A stretch of DNA of 64,000 bases from contig CAZMUM010000004.1 in assembly GCA_964569385.1 (NCBI GenBank), positions 77,934-141,933 of the forward strand. Reading direction: 5' to 3'. Under the pieces are notes generated by a model. That model ran no database searches. It saw nothing but the letters and a program-made list of their open reading frames with translations, and was not told the DNA's origin. This DNA comes from JAADHX01 sp964569385. Its GTDB lineage: Bacteria > Actinomycetota > Acidimicrobiia > Acidimicrobiales > Poriferisodalaceae. Positions 17,686-26,779 of the stretch are shown piece by piece; the stretch's first letter is position 1; every line of letters starts with the position of its first letter. Both the position numbers and the translations under genes were made by a program.

Positions 17686-18465
17686 TCAGCGACGAACTCG
17701 CTCGGGCCGACCGAGGTCTTCTTCAAGAACTGTCACCCTCACACCACCGGTGAGGTCGCTGATGAGGTTAAACAAGATCGCCACAACCACCGAGATCGCA
17801 GACGCTGCGGCCACCATCACGACACCAATGATGGAAGAAGAGCGAAAGATGATTTCGCCTTCGATGACAAAGGTCTCGAATACGCCAACTTCGAGCAAGA
17901 ACGACTCGAACCGACCGATCAGGCCCGCATCCACAGCCGCACGCCACAACAAGACACCAGCGGCCATGAAGGCCACATACAAACAGGTAAACAAGATGAC
18001 CGAGATCTTGAACACCGACCATGGATCCACGTGACGAATCGTGCGACGAACACGACGAACCCGCATTCGACGGCGCTTCCACCACGAAATCTTGTCGTGA
18101 TCGGGTGCCGCTATGCCTACCGCTGGAATCGACCCAGTGAGGTTGGTTGACGCGGGTTGGGGTTGCAGAACCGGCACCGACCCCGTACGTGGTGAGCCTT
18201 GCACTCCCGGCGCGCCAACCCTCGCTGTGGATTGGGCAGTAGGAACCTCGAGCTTGGGCAGATTCGGTGACGGGGTGGAAGTACCCAAAGAAGCCGCCGC
18301 CGCGCCGGCCGTTTCGGCGGTAAGTAGCGGCCGGCCCGAAGTGTCGATCTTGGAATCGCGGCGCTTGGTACTCGACCGCGATGGCGGGGTCAGACCAATA
18401 GCGGCAGCAAACGTTGCTTCTTCGCTAGTGGAGACGCCGTCGGTGTTCAGCGTAGATTCGGACAC
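17686..18465 (-). CDS. DUF3566 membrane protein of the gyrA locus
   Basis: The 259-residue protein has a disordered, Ser/Thr/Pro-rich N-terminal half, a basic stretch (WWKRRRMRVRRVRRTIRHVDPWSV), and a C-terminal half with two membrane spans and the DUF3566 core (VFKISVILFTCLYVAFMAAGVLLW ... ILFNLISDLTGGV, read as separate segments). In many actinobacteria a DUF3566 gene lies just after gyrA. Its function is unknown. The GTG start overlaps the end of the VanY-like gene by 19 bases, so the genes are coupled. Confidence 0.85.
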   Translation of the reverse strand: MSESTLNTDGVSTSEEATFAAAIGLTPPSRSSTKRRDSKIDTSGRPLLTAETAGAAAASLGTSTPSPNLPKLEVPTAQSTARVGAPGVQGSPRTGSVPVLQPQPASTNLTGSIPAVGIAAPDHDKISWWKRRRMRVRRVRRTIRHVDPWSVFKISVILFTCLYVAFMAAGVLLWRAAVDAGLIGRFESFLLEVGVFETFVIEGEIIFRSSSIIGVVMVAAASAISVVVAILFNLISDLTGGVRVTVLEEDLGRPERVRR

Positions 18466-19115
18466 ACCACGAAGTGTACGGGATCAGTATCGGGCAGTGG
18501 GTGGCAGAGGCCCGAGAACTCGGCAACCGACTTGAGAGCCGGCACGAAACCCAAAGGCACATCGACGGCGAGACCAGCTTCGTGTTTGCTTGTACCGGGC
18601 CTAGCAACCGGGTAGAGATTGCCGGCGCGTCGGTCCCACAACCACTGCTGATGCGCCGGGCTGCGATACCCCGACACGACGGGCACGGGCTGGGCAAGGA
18701 GATCATCGGCCCGCACTAGCGCAGCCAACATGGCGGGGGCCAATCCGGCTCGATCACCGGTTCCACCTAGTGGGGCCGGCTTTGCGGCCGCGGCCCGAGC
18801 CTGCTGACCATCAACATCGACCACTACGACCACAACCTCTCCCTGTTGGGTCATGGACCGGAGCTCGCCTCCGGCTTTGGTGACGATTCGCCGAGCCGCA
18901 GTTTGGTCTGTGGTAGCCGCAAGCGCCGCGGCGTCGGCTACGGTTCTGGCCCGTGCAGAACTCACCACGGTGGTCGCGAGCTGGGTCCCGCCCAGCAGAA
19001 TCACGCTAGCGACAGCAATAACCACGATGACAAGCCACGTTCCGCAACCGGACTGATCCTTAGCTCTAGGCAGTGTAAGCACTCTCTTTTTTACCCCCTG
19101 TTTGGTGCCGAACAA
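18447..19115 (-). CDS. TadE-like membrane anchor fused to a VanY-type D,D-carboxypeptidase domain
   Basis: The 222-residue protein has one membrane span at about residues 27-50, flanked by a segment (RARTVADAAALAATTDQTAARRI) that resembles TadE/Flp-pilus-related and Rv3655c-like secreted proteins. The C-terminal half is a peptidase M15 domain, with SGYRSPAHQQWLWD, SKHEAGLAVD (zinc His and Asp) and DPVHFVV (zinc His). It should cut the D-Ala-D-Ala end of peptidoglycan stems outside the membrane. The gene is 59 bases after gyrA. Confidence 0.75.
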   Translation of the reverse strand: MFGTKQGVKKRVLTLPRAKDQSGCGTWLVIVVIAVASVILLGGTQLATTVVSSARARTVADAAALAATTDQTAARRIVTKAGGELRSMTQQGEVVVVVVDVDGQQARAAAAKPAPLGGTGDRAGLAPAMLAALVRADDLLAQPVPVVSGYRSPAHQQWLWDRRAGNLYPVARPGTSKHEAGLAVDVPLGFVPALKSVAEFSGLCHPLPDTDPVHFVVCPNLR

Positions 19116-19174
19116 ACGACGGATTTAGGGGAAGAAGGCAACACGGCCACTCTGTGGCTGTTAAGTGTGAACGG

Positions 19175-21793
19175 CTACTCCAACTCTGGACCAGCATCGG
19201 GGCCCTGTTGGACCTCATCAACAGCAAGTTCGTTCTCATCGACCGAACCGGCAGACAACGCCTCGGTGGCAACGTCGGCGGCGTCTTCATTCATTGCTTC
19301 TTCGTCATTGTTGAGTACCTCCGGCTGAGGAGCAATCGACGCCACGCTTTCGCCATCAGCAACATTCATGACCCTCACACCGCCAGCGTCGCGACCCTGG
19401 ATCGAAACGTCGGCAGCGCGCACCCGGATCAGTGTTCCGCCCGAAGCCACCAGCACAACGTCGTCGTTGTCGGCGACCATAAGTGCGCCTACTACCCTTA
19501 CGTCTTCGCGTCTGAGTCGGATGCCGCGGACACCCATAGTTCCACGCCCCTTTCGGGGGAACCGCTCGAGCTCTGTGCGTTTGCCGAGCCCGTCGTCGGT
19601 AACCGTCAACAAGGTGACATCGGGCCGGCCGACATCGCAAGCAACTACGTAGTCGTCGCCACGAAGCCGCATTCCGCGGACACCAGACGCGGATCGACCC
19701 ATCGATCGAACATTGTTCTCATCGAAACGAATCGTCTGGCCCGATGCCGCAACCATGAATACATCGTCGTGGCCTGATGTCCTGACCACACTTACAAGTT
19801 CGTCACCTTCGCGAAGGTTGACCGCGATGAGCCCATCGGTGCGCGACTTGTCGTATTCGGTTAGCAGTGTTTTCTTCACAACCCCGTCGCGGGTTGCGAA
19901 TAACAAGTACCGGTGGGTCTCGTAATCGCGGGTGTCGATGATGGCCTGTATCTGCTCATCGGGGTCGAGTTGAAGCAGGTTCACTACCGCGGTGCCTCTG
20001 GCTGTTCGGTCCATCATCGGAATCTGATGGGCCTTCAGGCGATAGACCTTTCCCTTGTTCGAAAAGAACAAAAGATACGCGTGAGCCGACGTTGTGAGCA
20101 CGTGGATGAGAACATCCTCGTCCTTCAGCCTGGCACCCTGAACACCGCGTCCGCCGCGACCCTGAATGCGGAACGCGTCGATGGCAATCGTCTTGATATA
20201 GCCGCGATCGGACATCGTGACGATTAAGGGTTCGTCCTCGATGAGGTCTTCGTCTTCCATGTTTCCGGGATCGAACGCAATGCCGGTACGCCGATCTTGG
20301 GCAAACTTGTCGCGGATTTCGGTTAGTTCGTCCTTAATCACTCCACGCAAGATGGTGTCGTTGCCAAGAATGGCCTCGAGCTCGGCGATGGCAGCAAGGA
20401 GTACCGCCAACTCTTCTTCGAGACGAGACCGACCGAGCCTCGTAAGGCGCGAGAGTTGCATGTCGAGGATGTGATTAGCTTGCCGCTCGCTGAACTCGAA
20501 GGGTTCAACCTGAAGAGCAGCCAACGCAGCTGATCGATCCTCGCTCGCTCGGATAGTTGCAATGATCTCGTCGATCAGGTCGAGGGCTTTGAGAAGACCT
20601 TCAACAATGTGGGCCCGATCGCGGGCCTGGCGCAGGCGGTACTCGGACCTTCGAGTGACGACCTCGATCTGGTGGTCGACATATGCAAGTAGAGCGGTCA
20701 GAAGGTTAAGAGTGCGCGGCACCCCATCAACGAGAGCCACCATGTTGACTGGGAAGCTGCTCTGAAGCGGCGAGTGCTTGTAAAGGTTATTAAGAACAAC
20801 AAGTGCAGGAGCATCTCGTTTGAGTTCGATCACGAACCGGGTCTTGCCCTTAGCTGATTCGTTTCGTAGCGCTCGAATGCCGTCGATAACCTTACGCTCG
20901 ACGGCGTCGGCAATCTTGGCTTCGATGTTCTCAACCGATTGCTGATAGGGAATCTCGGTAACAACAATCTGGTCGCCACTACGACCTTCGATGATCTCAG
21001 CGGTTGCCCGGATACGGATTGAGCCCCGTCCGGTAGTTAGCGCTTGATGAATACCAGCGCGGCCCATGATGGTGCCACCCGTCGGGAAGTCGGGGCCCTT
21101 CACAAACTCCATGAGCTCGCCGATTTCGGCACCAGGGTTGTCGATCAGATACTTGGTGGCATCGATAATCTCGCCCAAGTTGTGGGTCGGAATACTGGTG
21201 GCCATTCCGACGGCGATACCTTGGCCGCCATTAACCAAGAGATTCGGAAACCGCGATGGCATGACCTCGGGCTCGTCTTTGGAACCATCGAAGGTCGGGG
21301 AGAAGTCGACCGTGTCTTCGTCGATACCCGCCACCATGTGCATGGCCAGCGCCGACATCTTGCACTCGGTATATCGGTATGCGGCAGGGGGGTCGTTGGG
21401 GCTTCCAAAGTTGCCGTGAGGATCGATGAGGGTGTGGCGCAAGCTGAACGATTGACCCATACGGACAAGCGCTCCGTAGATGGCTCCATCGCCGTGGGGG
21501 TGATAGTTGGCAATTACATCGCCGACCACCGTCGCGCTCTTCTTGTGGGGCCGGTCGGGCCGTAGACCGGTGTCGAACATCGACCACAGGATGCGCCGGT
21601 GTACTGGTTTGAGCCCGTCACGAGCATCGGGAAGAGCCCGAGCCGTGATAACTGACATCGCGTAAGAAAGGAACGACTGCTCCATCTCCTCTTGGATGTC
21701 GATATCGCGAACAGACACAACCACGTCATTGTCGACCTGGCCGTCACCGGACTCGGCTGGGGCATCTTGGCTATCTGGGGTTTCGTCACTCAC
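19175..21793 (-). CDS. gyrA: DNA gyrase subunit A
   Basis: The 872-residue protein has the catalytic Tyr141 in AYRYTE, the tower and coiled-coil domains, and a C-terminal beta-pinwheel with a GyrA box (QGRGGRG). It introduces negative supercoils together with GyrB, encoded 38 bases upstream. The quinolone-pocket segment reads HPHGDGAIYGALVRM, so residues equivalent to E. coli Ser83 and Asp87 are both glycine (Gly103, Gly107). The acidic C-terminal tail (about 40 residues) is common in actinobacterial GyrA. Confidence 0.98.
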   Translation of the reverse strand: MSDETPDSQDAPAESGDGQVDNDVVVSVRDIDIQEEMEQSFLSYAMSVITARALPDARDGLKPVHRRILWSMFDTGLRPDRPHKKSATVVGDVIANYHPHGDGAIYGALVRMGQSFSLRHTLIDPHGNFGSPNDPPAAYRYTECKMSALAMHMVAGIDEDTVDFSPTFDGSKDEPEVMPSRFPNLLVNGGQGIAVGMATSIPTHNLGEIIDATKYLIDNPGAEIGELMEFVKGPDFPTGGTIMGRAGIHQALTTGRGSIRIRATAEIIEGRSGDQIVVTEIPYQQSVENIEAKIADAVERKVIDGIRALRNESAKGKTRFVIELKRDAPALVVLNNLYKHSPLQSSFPVNMVALVDGVPRTLNLLTALLAYVDHQIEVVTRRSEYRLRQARDRAHIVEGLLKALDLIDEIIATIRASEDRSAALAALQVEPFEFSERQANHILDMQLSRLTRLGRSRLEEELAVLLAAIAELEAILGNDTILRGVIKDELTEIRDKFAQDRRTGIAFDPGNMEDEDLIEDEPLIVTMSDRGYIKTIAIDAFRIQGRGGRGVQGARLKDEDVLIHVLTTSAHAYLLFFSNKGKVYRLKAHQIPMMDRTARGTAVVNLLQLDPDEQIQAIIDTRDYETHRYLLFATRDGVVKKTLLTEYDKSRTDGLIAVNLREGDELVSVVRTSGHDDVFMVAASGQTIRFDENNVRSMGRSASGVRGMRLRGDDYVVACDVGRPDVTLLTVTDDGLGKRTELERFPRKGRGTMGVRGIRLRREDVRVVGALMVADNDDVVLVASGGTLIRVRAADVSIQGRDAGGVRVMNVADGESVASIAPQPEVLNNDEEAMNEDAADVATEALSAGSVDENELAVDEVQQGPDAGPELE

Positions 21794-21831
21794 GCCGCTG
21801 TATCACTTACTGGGTCACCTGCTGGGCTCAC

Positions 21832-23754
21832 TTAGATGTCTAGGAAACGCACGTCATGGGCGTTGGTCTGAATGAATTCTTTACGCTTCTCGACGTCGTC
21901 GCCCATGAGCACACTGAACACCTGGTCGGCAAGCACCGCCTGCTCCATCGTGACCCGCAGGAACGTACGAGTTTCGGGATCCATGGTTGTGTCCCACAGT
22001 TCGTGGGCATCCATCTCGCCAAGACCCTTCAGTCGTTGAAACTCGTTTTTGTGGTTTGGGCGACCGGCCAGGAAAGCGTCCTTAGTACTGTCGTCTTTGA
22101 GGTAGAGCGTTTCGGTTCCGACCTTGGTGGAATACAGCGGTGGTTGGGCGATGTAGACATACCCTCGCTCGACAAGCTCGCGCATAAACCGGAAGAAGAA
22201 CGTCAGCAGCAGCGTCCGGATGTGGCTGCCATCGACATCAGCATCGCAGAGCAACACAACTTTGTGGTAGCGAATCTTGTCGCCATCGAACGTTTCGCCA
22301 ACGCCAGCACCGATTGCCGAGATGAGGGCCTGAACCTCGGTATTGGCAAAAACGCGATCGATCCTGGCCCGTTCGACGTTGATGATCTTGCCACGGATCG
22401 GCAAGATGGCCATCGTGTGCGGGTCGCGGGCCTCCTTGGCTGAGCCCCCGGCGGAATCGCCCTCGACTATGTACACCTCGGAGTCTTCTGGATCGCGAGA
22501 CGCGCAGTCGGTGAGTTTGCCTGGCAAGCCAGCGCCGTCGAGGGCTGATTTGCGGATCGTGTTCTTGGCCTTCTGGGCCGCCAGTCTGGCCCTCCTGGCA
22601 TCCATCGCCTTCGAAAGCACAATCTTGGCTTGTTTGGGATGCTCTTCGAGCCAGTCGGCCAACTCTTCGTTCGTGGTCTTCTGAACCAGAGAACGCATCG
22701 CGGTGTTACCAAGTTTGCCCTTGGTCTGGCCCTCGAATTGTGGCTCCTGAAGCCGGACGCTGACGATGCAGGTCATGCCTTCTCGGATGTCATCGCCTTG
22801 AAGGTTGTCGTCTCTTTCTTTGAGAATGTTCTTGGCGCGAGCGTATTTGTTGATGGTCGAGGTGAGAGCACTACGCAGGCCTTCCTCGTGCATCCCGCCT
22901 TCAGTGGTGCTAATGCCGTTGGCAAAGCTGTGTAAACCATCGAGATTGAACCCGGAATGCCATTGGAAAGCGACTTCGACTTCGTCGCCGCTGTCCTCGC
23001 CGCGCAACCACCCAACTTCTTCGAATAACGCCTGCTTACTTGCGTTCAGATGAGCAACAAAGTCGCGGATGCCGCCGTCGTAGCGGTAAGACAGTTCGGA
23101 TTCTTGTCCGACGCGCTCGTCTCGAAAATTAAACCGAAGGCCTGCGTTGAGGAACGCCATCATTTGAAAACGATCGGTGAGAGTCTTGGCCTTGAACTCG
23201 GTTTCTTCGAAGATTGAGCCGTCGGGACGGAACGTGACCGTGGTCCCAGTGCGGTTATTGGGCGCTTCACCGATTACTTCTATGGGGCCATCGGTCTGGC
23301 CGCCGTCGCTGAAGGTAAGACGATAGCGCTTTCCGTCGCGGTCGATCTCGAGTTCGACCGAAGTCGAAAGGGCATTGACTACCGAGACACCGACGCCATG
23401 AAGGCCACCTGAGACCTTGTACCCGCCGCCACCGAACTTGCCGCCAGCATGAAGCACGGTCAAAACAACCTCAGCAGCCGACATCTCGGGAAACTTAGGG
23501 TGAGGTCCAACCGGAATACCGCGCCCGTTGTCGACCACCCGACACCGGCCGTCGGCCAAAATTGTTACGTCGATCTCAGTGCAGAAACCCGCCATCGCTT
23601 CGTCGACAGCATTATCGACGACCTCATACACCATGTGGTGTAGACCGGTTGGCCCAGTCGAGCCGATGTACATCCCGGGCCGCTTACGGACTGCTTCGAG
23701 ACCCTCAAGGACCTGGATGTTGCTCGCGTCGTAGGACATCGAAGGTTCAGCCAC
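21832..23754 (-). CDS. gyrB: DNA gyrase subunit B
   Basis: The 640-residue protein has the GHKL ATPase domain (VYEVVDNAVDEAMAG; GRGIPVG; GGLHGVGVSVVNAL), the transducer domain and the TOPRIM domain (EGDSAGGSAKEARD, DADVDGSHIRTLL). Length fits the short GyrB of gram-positive bacteria, without the enterobacterial insert. A 220-base gap upstream separates it from the DUF721 gene and should carry the gyrBA promoter; I see no recognisable gene in that gap. An alternative start five codons in (MSYDAS) is possible. Confidence 0.98.
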   Translation of the reverse strand: MAEPSMSYDASNIQVLEGLEAVRKRPGMYIGSTGPTGLHHMVYEVVDNAVDEAMAGFCTEIDVTILADGRCRVVDNGRGIPVGPHPKFPEMSAAEVVLTVLHAGGKFGGGGYKVSGGLHGVGVSVVNALSTSVELEIDRDGKRYRLTFSDGGQTDGPIEVIGEAPNNRTGTTVTFRPDGSIFEETEFKAKTLTDRFQMMAFLNAGLRFNFRDERVGQESELSYRYDGGIRDFVAHLNASKQALFEEVGWLRGEDSGDEVEVAFQWHSGFNLDGLHSFANGISTTEGGMHEEGLRSALTSTINKYARAKNILKERDDNLQGDDIREGMTCIVSVRLQEPQFEGQTKGKLGNTAMRSLVQKTTNEELADWLEEHPKQAKIVLSKAMDARRARLAAQKAKNTIRKSALDGAGLPGKLTDCASRDPEDSEVYIVEGDSAGGSAKEARDPHTMAILPIRGKIINVERARIDRVFANTEVQALISAIGAGVGETFDGDKIRYHKVVLLCDADVDGSHIRTLLLTFFFRFMRELVERGYVYIAQPPLYSTKVGTETLYLKDDSTKDAFLAGRPNHKNEFQRLKGLGEMDAHELWDTTMDPETRTFLRVTMEQAVLADQVFSVLMGDDVEKRKEFIQTNAHDVRFLDI

Positions 23755-23974
23755 GCAGAAATACCCCTTCAGGTCGGGGGAAGGCCCCGGTGCCGCAATC
23801 TGAGTGGTCGAGCGCAGTGACCGTTTAGCTCAAACTGGGCATTTAGTGTGTTGGGCGCTCACAGCGCCGAGGAAGCCCCAACTATACCACCAAGTGGGGG
23901 GGTATCGGACGTCCGGAGCGGGCATTTCCAGGCCTTTGGGGCGGCTTTACAGTGATATTTGTCAGTAGTGGAAG

Positions 23975-24268
23975 TTATCTGGCTACAACCCGAAGCTCAA
24001 CGCGGTCTACTTCCTCCCGACCAAGTCGCTCGTTGAGCTTCAGACAGATCTGTTCTCGTAAAAACTTCAGCTGAGTAGCCCATGCAGGATCGTCCACTTC
24101 GACCATCAATACACCGTCGGTCAGCCGGCGGGGGCGCGCGTGGTTCGCTACAGCATCACCGACGACGTCGTTCCAGTGCTCGAGGATCTGCACAATTGGA
24201 CCCTGGGACGAGGTCATCGAACCAATAATTCGGCCTAGGGCACTATCGAGCGACCGTGGTTCAGCCAT
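23975..24268 (-). CDS. DUF721 (DciA-like) protein
   Basis: The 97-residue protein has the DUF721 core (ILEHWNDVVGDAVANHARPRRLTDGVLMVEVDDPAWATQL in two segments). DciA proteins load the replicative helicase in bacteria without DnaC/DnaI, and the position between recF and gyrB is the usual actinobacterial one. No DnaC/DnaI gene is seen near dnaB in this window. The ATG at 24268 overlaps the recF stop by 8 bases and has GAGAA upstream; a GTG at 24289 is an alternative. Confidence 0.85.
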   Translation of the reverse strand: MAEPRSLDSALGRIIGSMTSSQGPIVQILEHWNDVVGDAVANHARPRRLTDGVLMVEVDDPAWATQLKFLREQICLKLNERLGREEVDRVELRVVAR

Positions 24269-25379
24269 GCTGTTCTCGAATTTGTCCACCGATAACTACA
24301 TATGAAGCAGCCGGCTTGGCCCCGGCGGGAACACTGCCCGTAGCAGTGGTCAAAATCGTCTGCGCGGCGGGCAACTCTCGGACCAAAGCGGACGCGCGCT
24401 GCTCGTCGAGCTCAGAAAAGACGTCATCGAGAAGAACAACAGGCTCACAGCCAACGCGGCGGGAAATTACTCGTTGCGAAGCAAGCCGCAACGAAAGAGC
24501 AAGCGTTCGTTGCTCTCCCTGGGACCCGTGGGTACGCGCTGGTAGGCCGTTGATAGACATCTCTAGATCGTCACGATGAGGCCCGACTAGGGTCATTCTC
24601 CGCCGGAGATCGTCGCCCCGCGATTGGGTAAGGGCCTCGAGAAGTGATCCTTCCCACGACCGGCGATATGTCATTGTCACGGCCGTGTCGTCACCAGCCA
24701 AGCTCCGATACAGCTGTTCGACAATCGGGCTCAGCTCTGCGACCAGCACTTCGCGGGCACCAACGTGACGCTCGCCGACATCAGCAAGTTTGGAATCCCA
24801 AACATCAAGCGTGGCCCGAACTTCGCCATTCGTCGCCCCACCAGCCTGCTTCAAGACCGACCCACGCTGTTTCAAGACTCGGTCGATGTCTGAGCGATCG
24901 CCCTCGTGGCGCCGGTGTACTGACCCAAGAATTGAGTCGAGCAATTCGCGTCGCCCACCTGGCCCGGCCTTTACAATAGCCAAGTCGTCAGGCGCAAACA
25001 CCACAACTCGAAGGGTTCCGAGTAGGTCTCTGGCCCGTTTGAGCGGTTGCCGATTTACCTGAATGCGATTGCGGCCGCGCCGATCGAGCTGAGCTTCGAT
25101 GAGTTGCTCGCGTCCATTCACCTGAAGTTGGGCCCTAACCACCGCCTGCTCGTCGTTAATGCCGATCATCGTGTCGGTTGAGGCGCCGCGAAAACTGGAT
25201 AACGACGACAAGTAACCAATGGCCTCAAGCAAGTTGGTTTTACCCTCACCATTAGCGCCCGAAACCACAGATAACCCCGGTGCGAACACGATCTCGCTGT
25301 TGGTGTGATTGCGAAAGTTGACCAAGGACAGCTGTTCGATCACCACCGAGGCCGCTGCTGGAGCGACGTCGTCAGCCAC
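24261..25379 (-). CDS. recF: DNA repair protein RecF
   Basis: The protein has Walker A GANGEGKTN near its N-terminus, the ABC signature region HGSQGEQRTLALSLRLA, and Walker B VVLLDDVFSELD. It acts in RecFOR loading of RecA at gaps. The GTG at 25379 lies 4 bases after the dnaN stop and is the preferred start; a GTG at 25433 would overlap dnaN by 50 bases. Order dnaA-dnaN-recF-DUF721-gyrB-gyrA is the conserved one. Confidence 0.94.
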   Translation of the reverse strand: MADDVAPAAASVVIEQLSLVNFRNHTNSEIVFAPGLSVVSGANGEGKTNLLEAIGYLSSLSSFRGASTDTMIGINDEQAVVRAQLQVNGREQLIEAQLDRRGRNRIQVNRQPLKRARDLLGTLRVVVFAPDDLAIVKAGPGGRRELLDSILGSVHRRHEGDRSDIDRVLKQRGSVLKQAGGATNGEVRATLDVWDSKLADVGERHVGAREVLVAELSPIVEQLYRSLAGDDTAVTMTYRRSWEGSLLEALTQSRGDDLRRRMTLVGPHRDDLEMSINGLPARTHGSQGEQRTLALSLRLASQRVISRRVGCEPVVLLDDVFSELDEQRASALVRELPAAQTILTTATGSVPAGAKPAASYVVIGGQIREQHG

Positions 25380-25383
25380 CGAT

Positions 25384-26493
25384 TCAGGAAACGCGTACTG
25401 GCATGAGTAGGTAGAGGTAGTCGGGGCCTGCACTGGTACGCAACACCGCTGGTTTCAAGGCGTCGAGGGTCTGGAGTGTGATCTCATCGCCAGAAGCCGC
25501 CTCGATGCCGGCGATGAGGTAGTCGGGGTTGAAGGCAATGGTTAGCTCGGCCCCCGAATAACTGGCATCGAGCTGTTCGTGGGCCTCGCCAACGTCCTGG
25601 GTGACGGCCATTAACTCGAGTGAATCTTCTGACAGCGTTAGCCGCAGAGGCGTAGCCTCGCGTGCCATCAGCTTGACCCGCCGAACTGCGTCGAGAAAGG
25701 TCTCGCGGCCGACCGTGAGTTCGTTTGGGTACGACGCCGGAATCAACTGGCGGTAGTTAGGGAACTCTCCTTCGATGAGCCGCGTGGTTAGCTGCACCTT
25801 TGCGCCATCTTCGGGAGCGACATCGAAGGTCACATCGCGTTCGCCAAGGCGAACATGAACCTCTTTGGCACTACCAAGAACCCTTATAAGTTCGCCAAGG
25901 GCGCGTGACGGCACAAGCACCTTTTGGCCTTCGCCGAGCACGGTGGCGTCGGGGAGATCGCGTACTGCAAGCCGGTAGGAGTCGGTGGCCACGAGGCGAA
26001 GCCCGCCCTCTTCGGCTGTCATCAGAACGCCAGTGAGAATAGGTCTGGCATCGTCGGAGCTAGCAGCAAGAACAACTTGCTTGAGTCCAGCAGCGAGGTC
26101 GTCGGCTGGAACGCTCACCTGATCGCCTGCAGGCGGGTCGAGGCGCGGAAAGTCGTCGATTGGAAGAGTCCGCACGGCGAACTGGCTTCGCCCCGAGGTA
26201 ACGCGGGCTTCGTCGCCAGCGACTTCGATCTCAACTGCACCTACATCGAGAGATCGGACAATTTCGCTTATCAACCGGGCTGGGACAACAGCTGCGCCAG
26301 CAGTCTCAACGGCAACATCGATGGTTGACCTGATCGTGAGATCGAGATCACTGCCCGTAGCAACCAGCTGGTTGTCGTTGGCTTCTAACCGTACTCCTGA
26401 TAACACGGGGAGAGCCCCTCCCCTGCCTGTGACGGCGCGTCCAGCCGTCGACAGGACACCGAGTAGTAGATCTCGTTCGCAACGAAACTTCAC
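25384..26493 (-). CDS. dnaN: DNA polymerase III beta clamp
   Basis: The 369-residue protein has the three repeated clamp domains, starting MKFRCERDLLLGVLSTAGRAV and ending in YLLMPVRVS, the typical family ending. It forms the sliding clamp. The origin region separates it from dnaA. Confidence 0.97.
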   Translation of the reverse strand: MKFRCERDLLLGVLSTAGRAVTGRGGALPVLSGVRLEANDNQLVATGSDLDLTIRSTIDVAVETAGAAVVPARLISEIVRSLDVGAVEIEVAGDEARVTSGRSQFAVRTLPIDDFPRLDPPAGDQVSVPADDLAAGLKQVVLAASSDDARPILTGVLMTAEEGGLRLVATDSYRLAVRDLPDATVLGEGQKVLVPSRALGELIRVLGSAKEVHVRLGERDVTFDVAPEDGAKVQLTTRLIEGEFPNYRQLIPASYPNELTVGRETFLDAVRRVKLMAREATPLRLTLSEDSLELMAVTQDVGEAHEQLDASYSGAELTIAFNPDYLIAGIEAASGDEITLQTLDALKPAVLRTSAGPDYLYLLMPVRVS

Positions 26494-26779
26494 GACCAGT
26501 CCTCTTGTAATAAGTGTTCTTTAGTAGTGGTAATAGGGGTGTGGATTGTGGAGAACTGACCAAATACGCTGGTCAGCACCGCCTTTGGTATCCGAGCAGT
26601 TTCCCCAGCCTCCCACAGGCTTGGGACGCTGGCTACCAGTTCGCGCTGTGTGTTGTGGATTGAGCAGCGTTGTCCACATGTTTGCGGCTCAGCTGAGCCC
26701 TCGGTTGTCCACAAGTTATTCGCGCGGTGTGTACAACGTTGACCACGAACCGCGCGACGAAGTTGGTGCAGGGATCGTG
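26494..26779. other. Candidate chromosome origin (oriC) between dnaA and dnaN
   Basis: The 286-base gap contains two perfect TTGTCCACA DnaA boxes (26670-26678 and 26705-26713). It also contains reverse boxes CAATCCACA (26540-26548, 26654-26662) and TTCTCCACA (26547-26555), and a weaker TTGACCACG (26739-26747). Next to them is a 9-bp inverted repeat, TCGCGCGGT at 26720-26728 and ACCGCGCGA at 26749-26757. AT-rich stretches occur near 26513-26540 (TTGTAATAAGTGTTCTTTAG), a possible unwinding site. No gene is seen. Confidence 0.85.
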
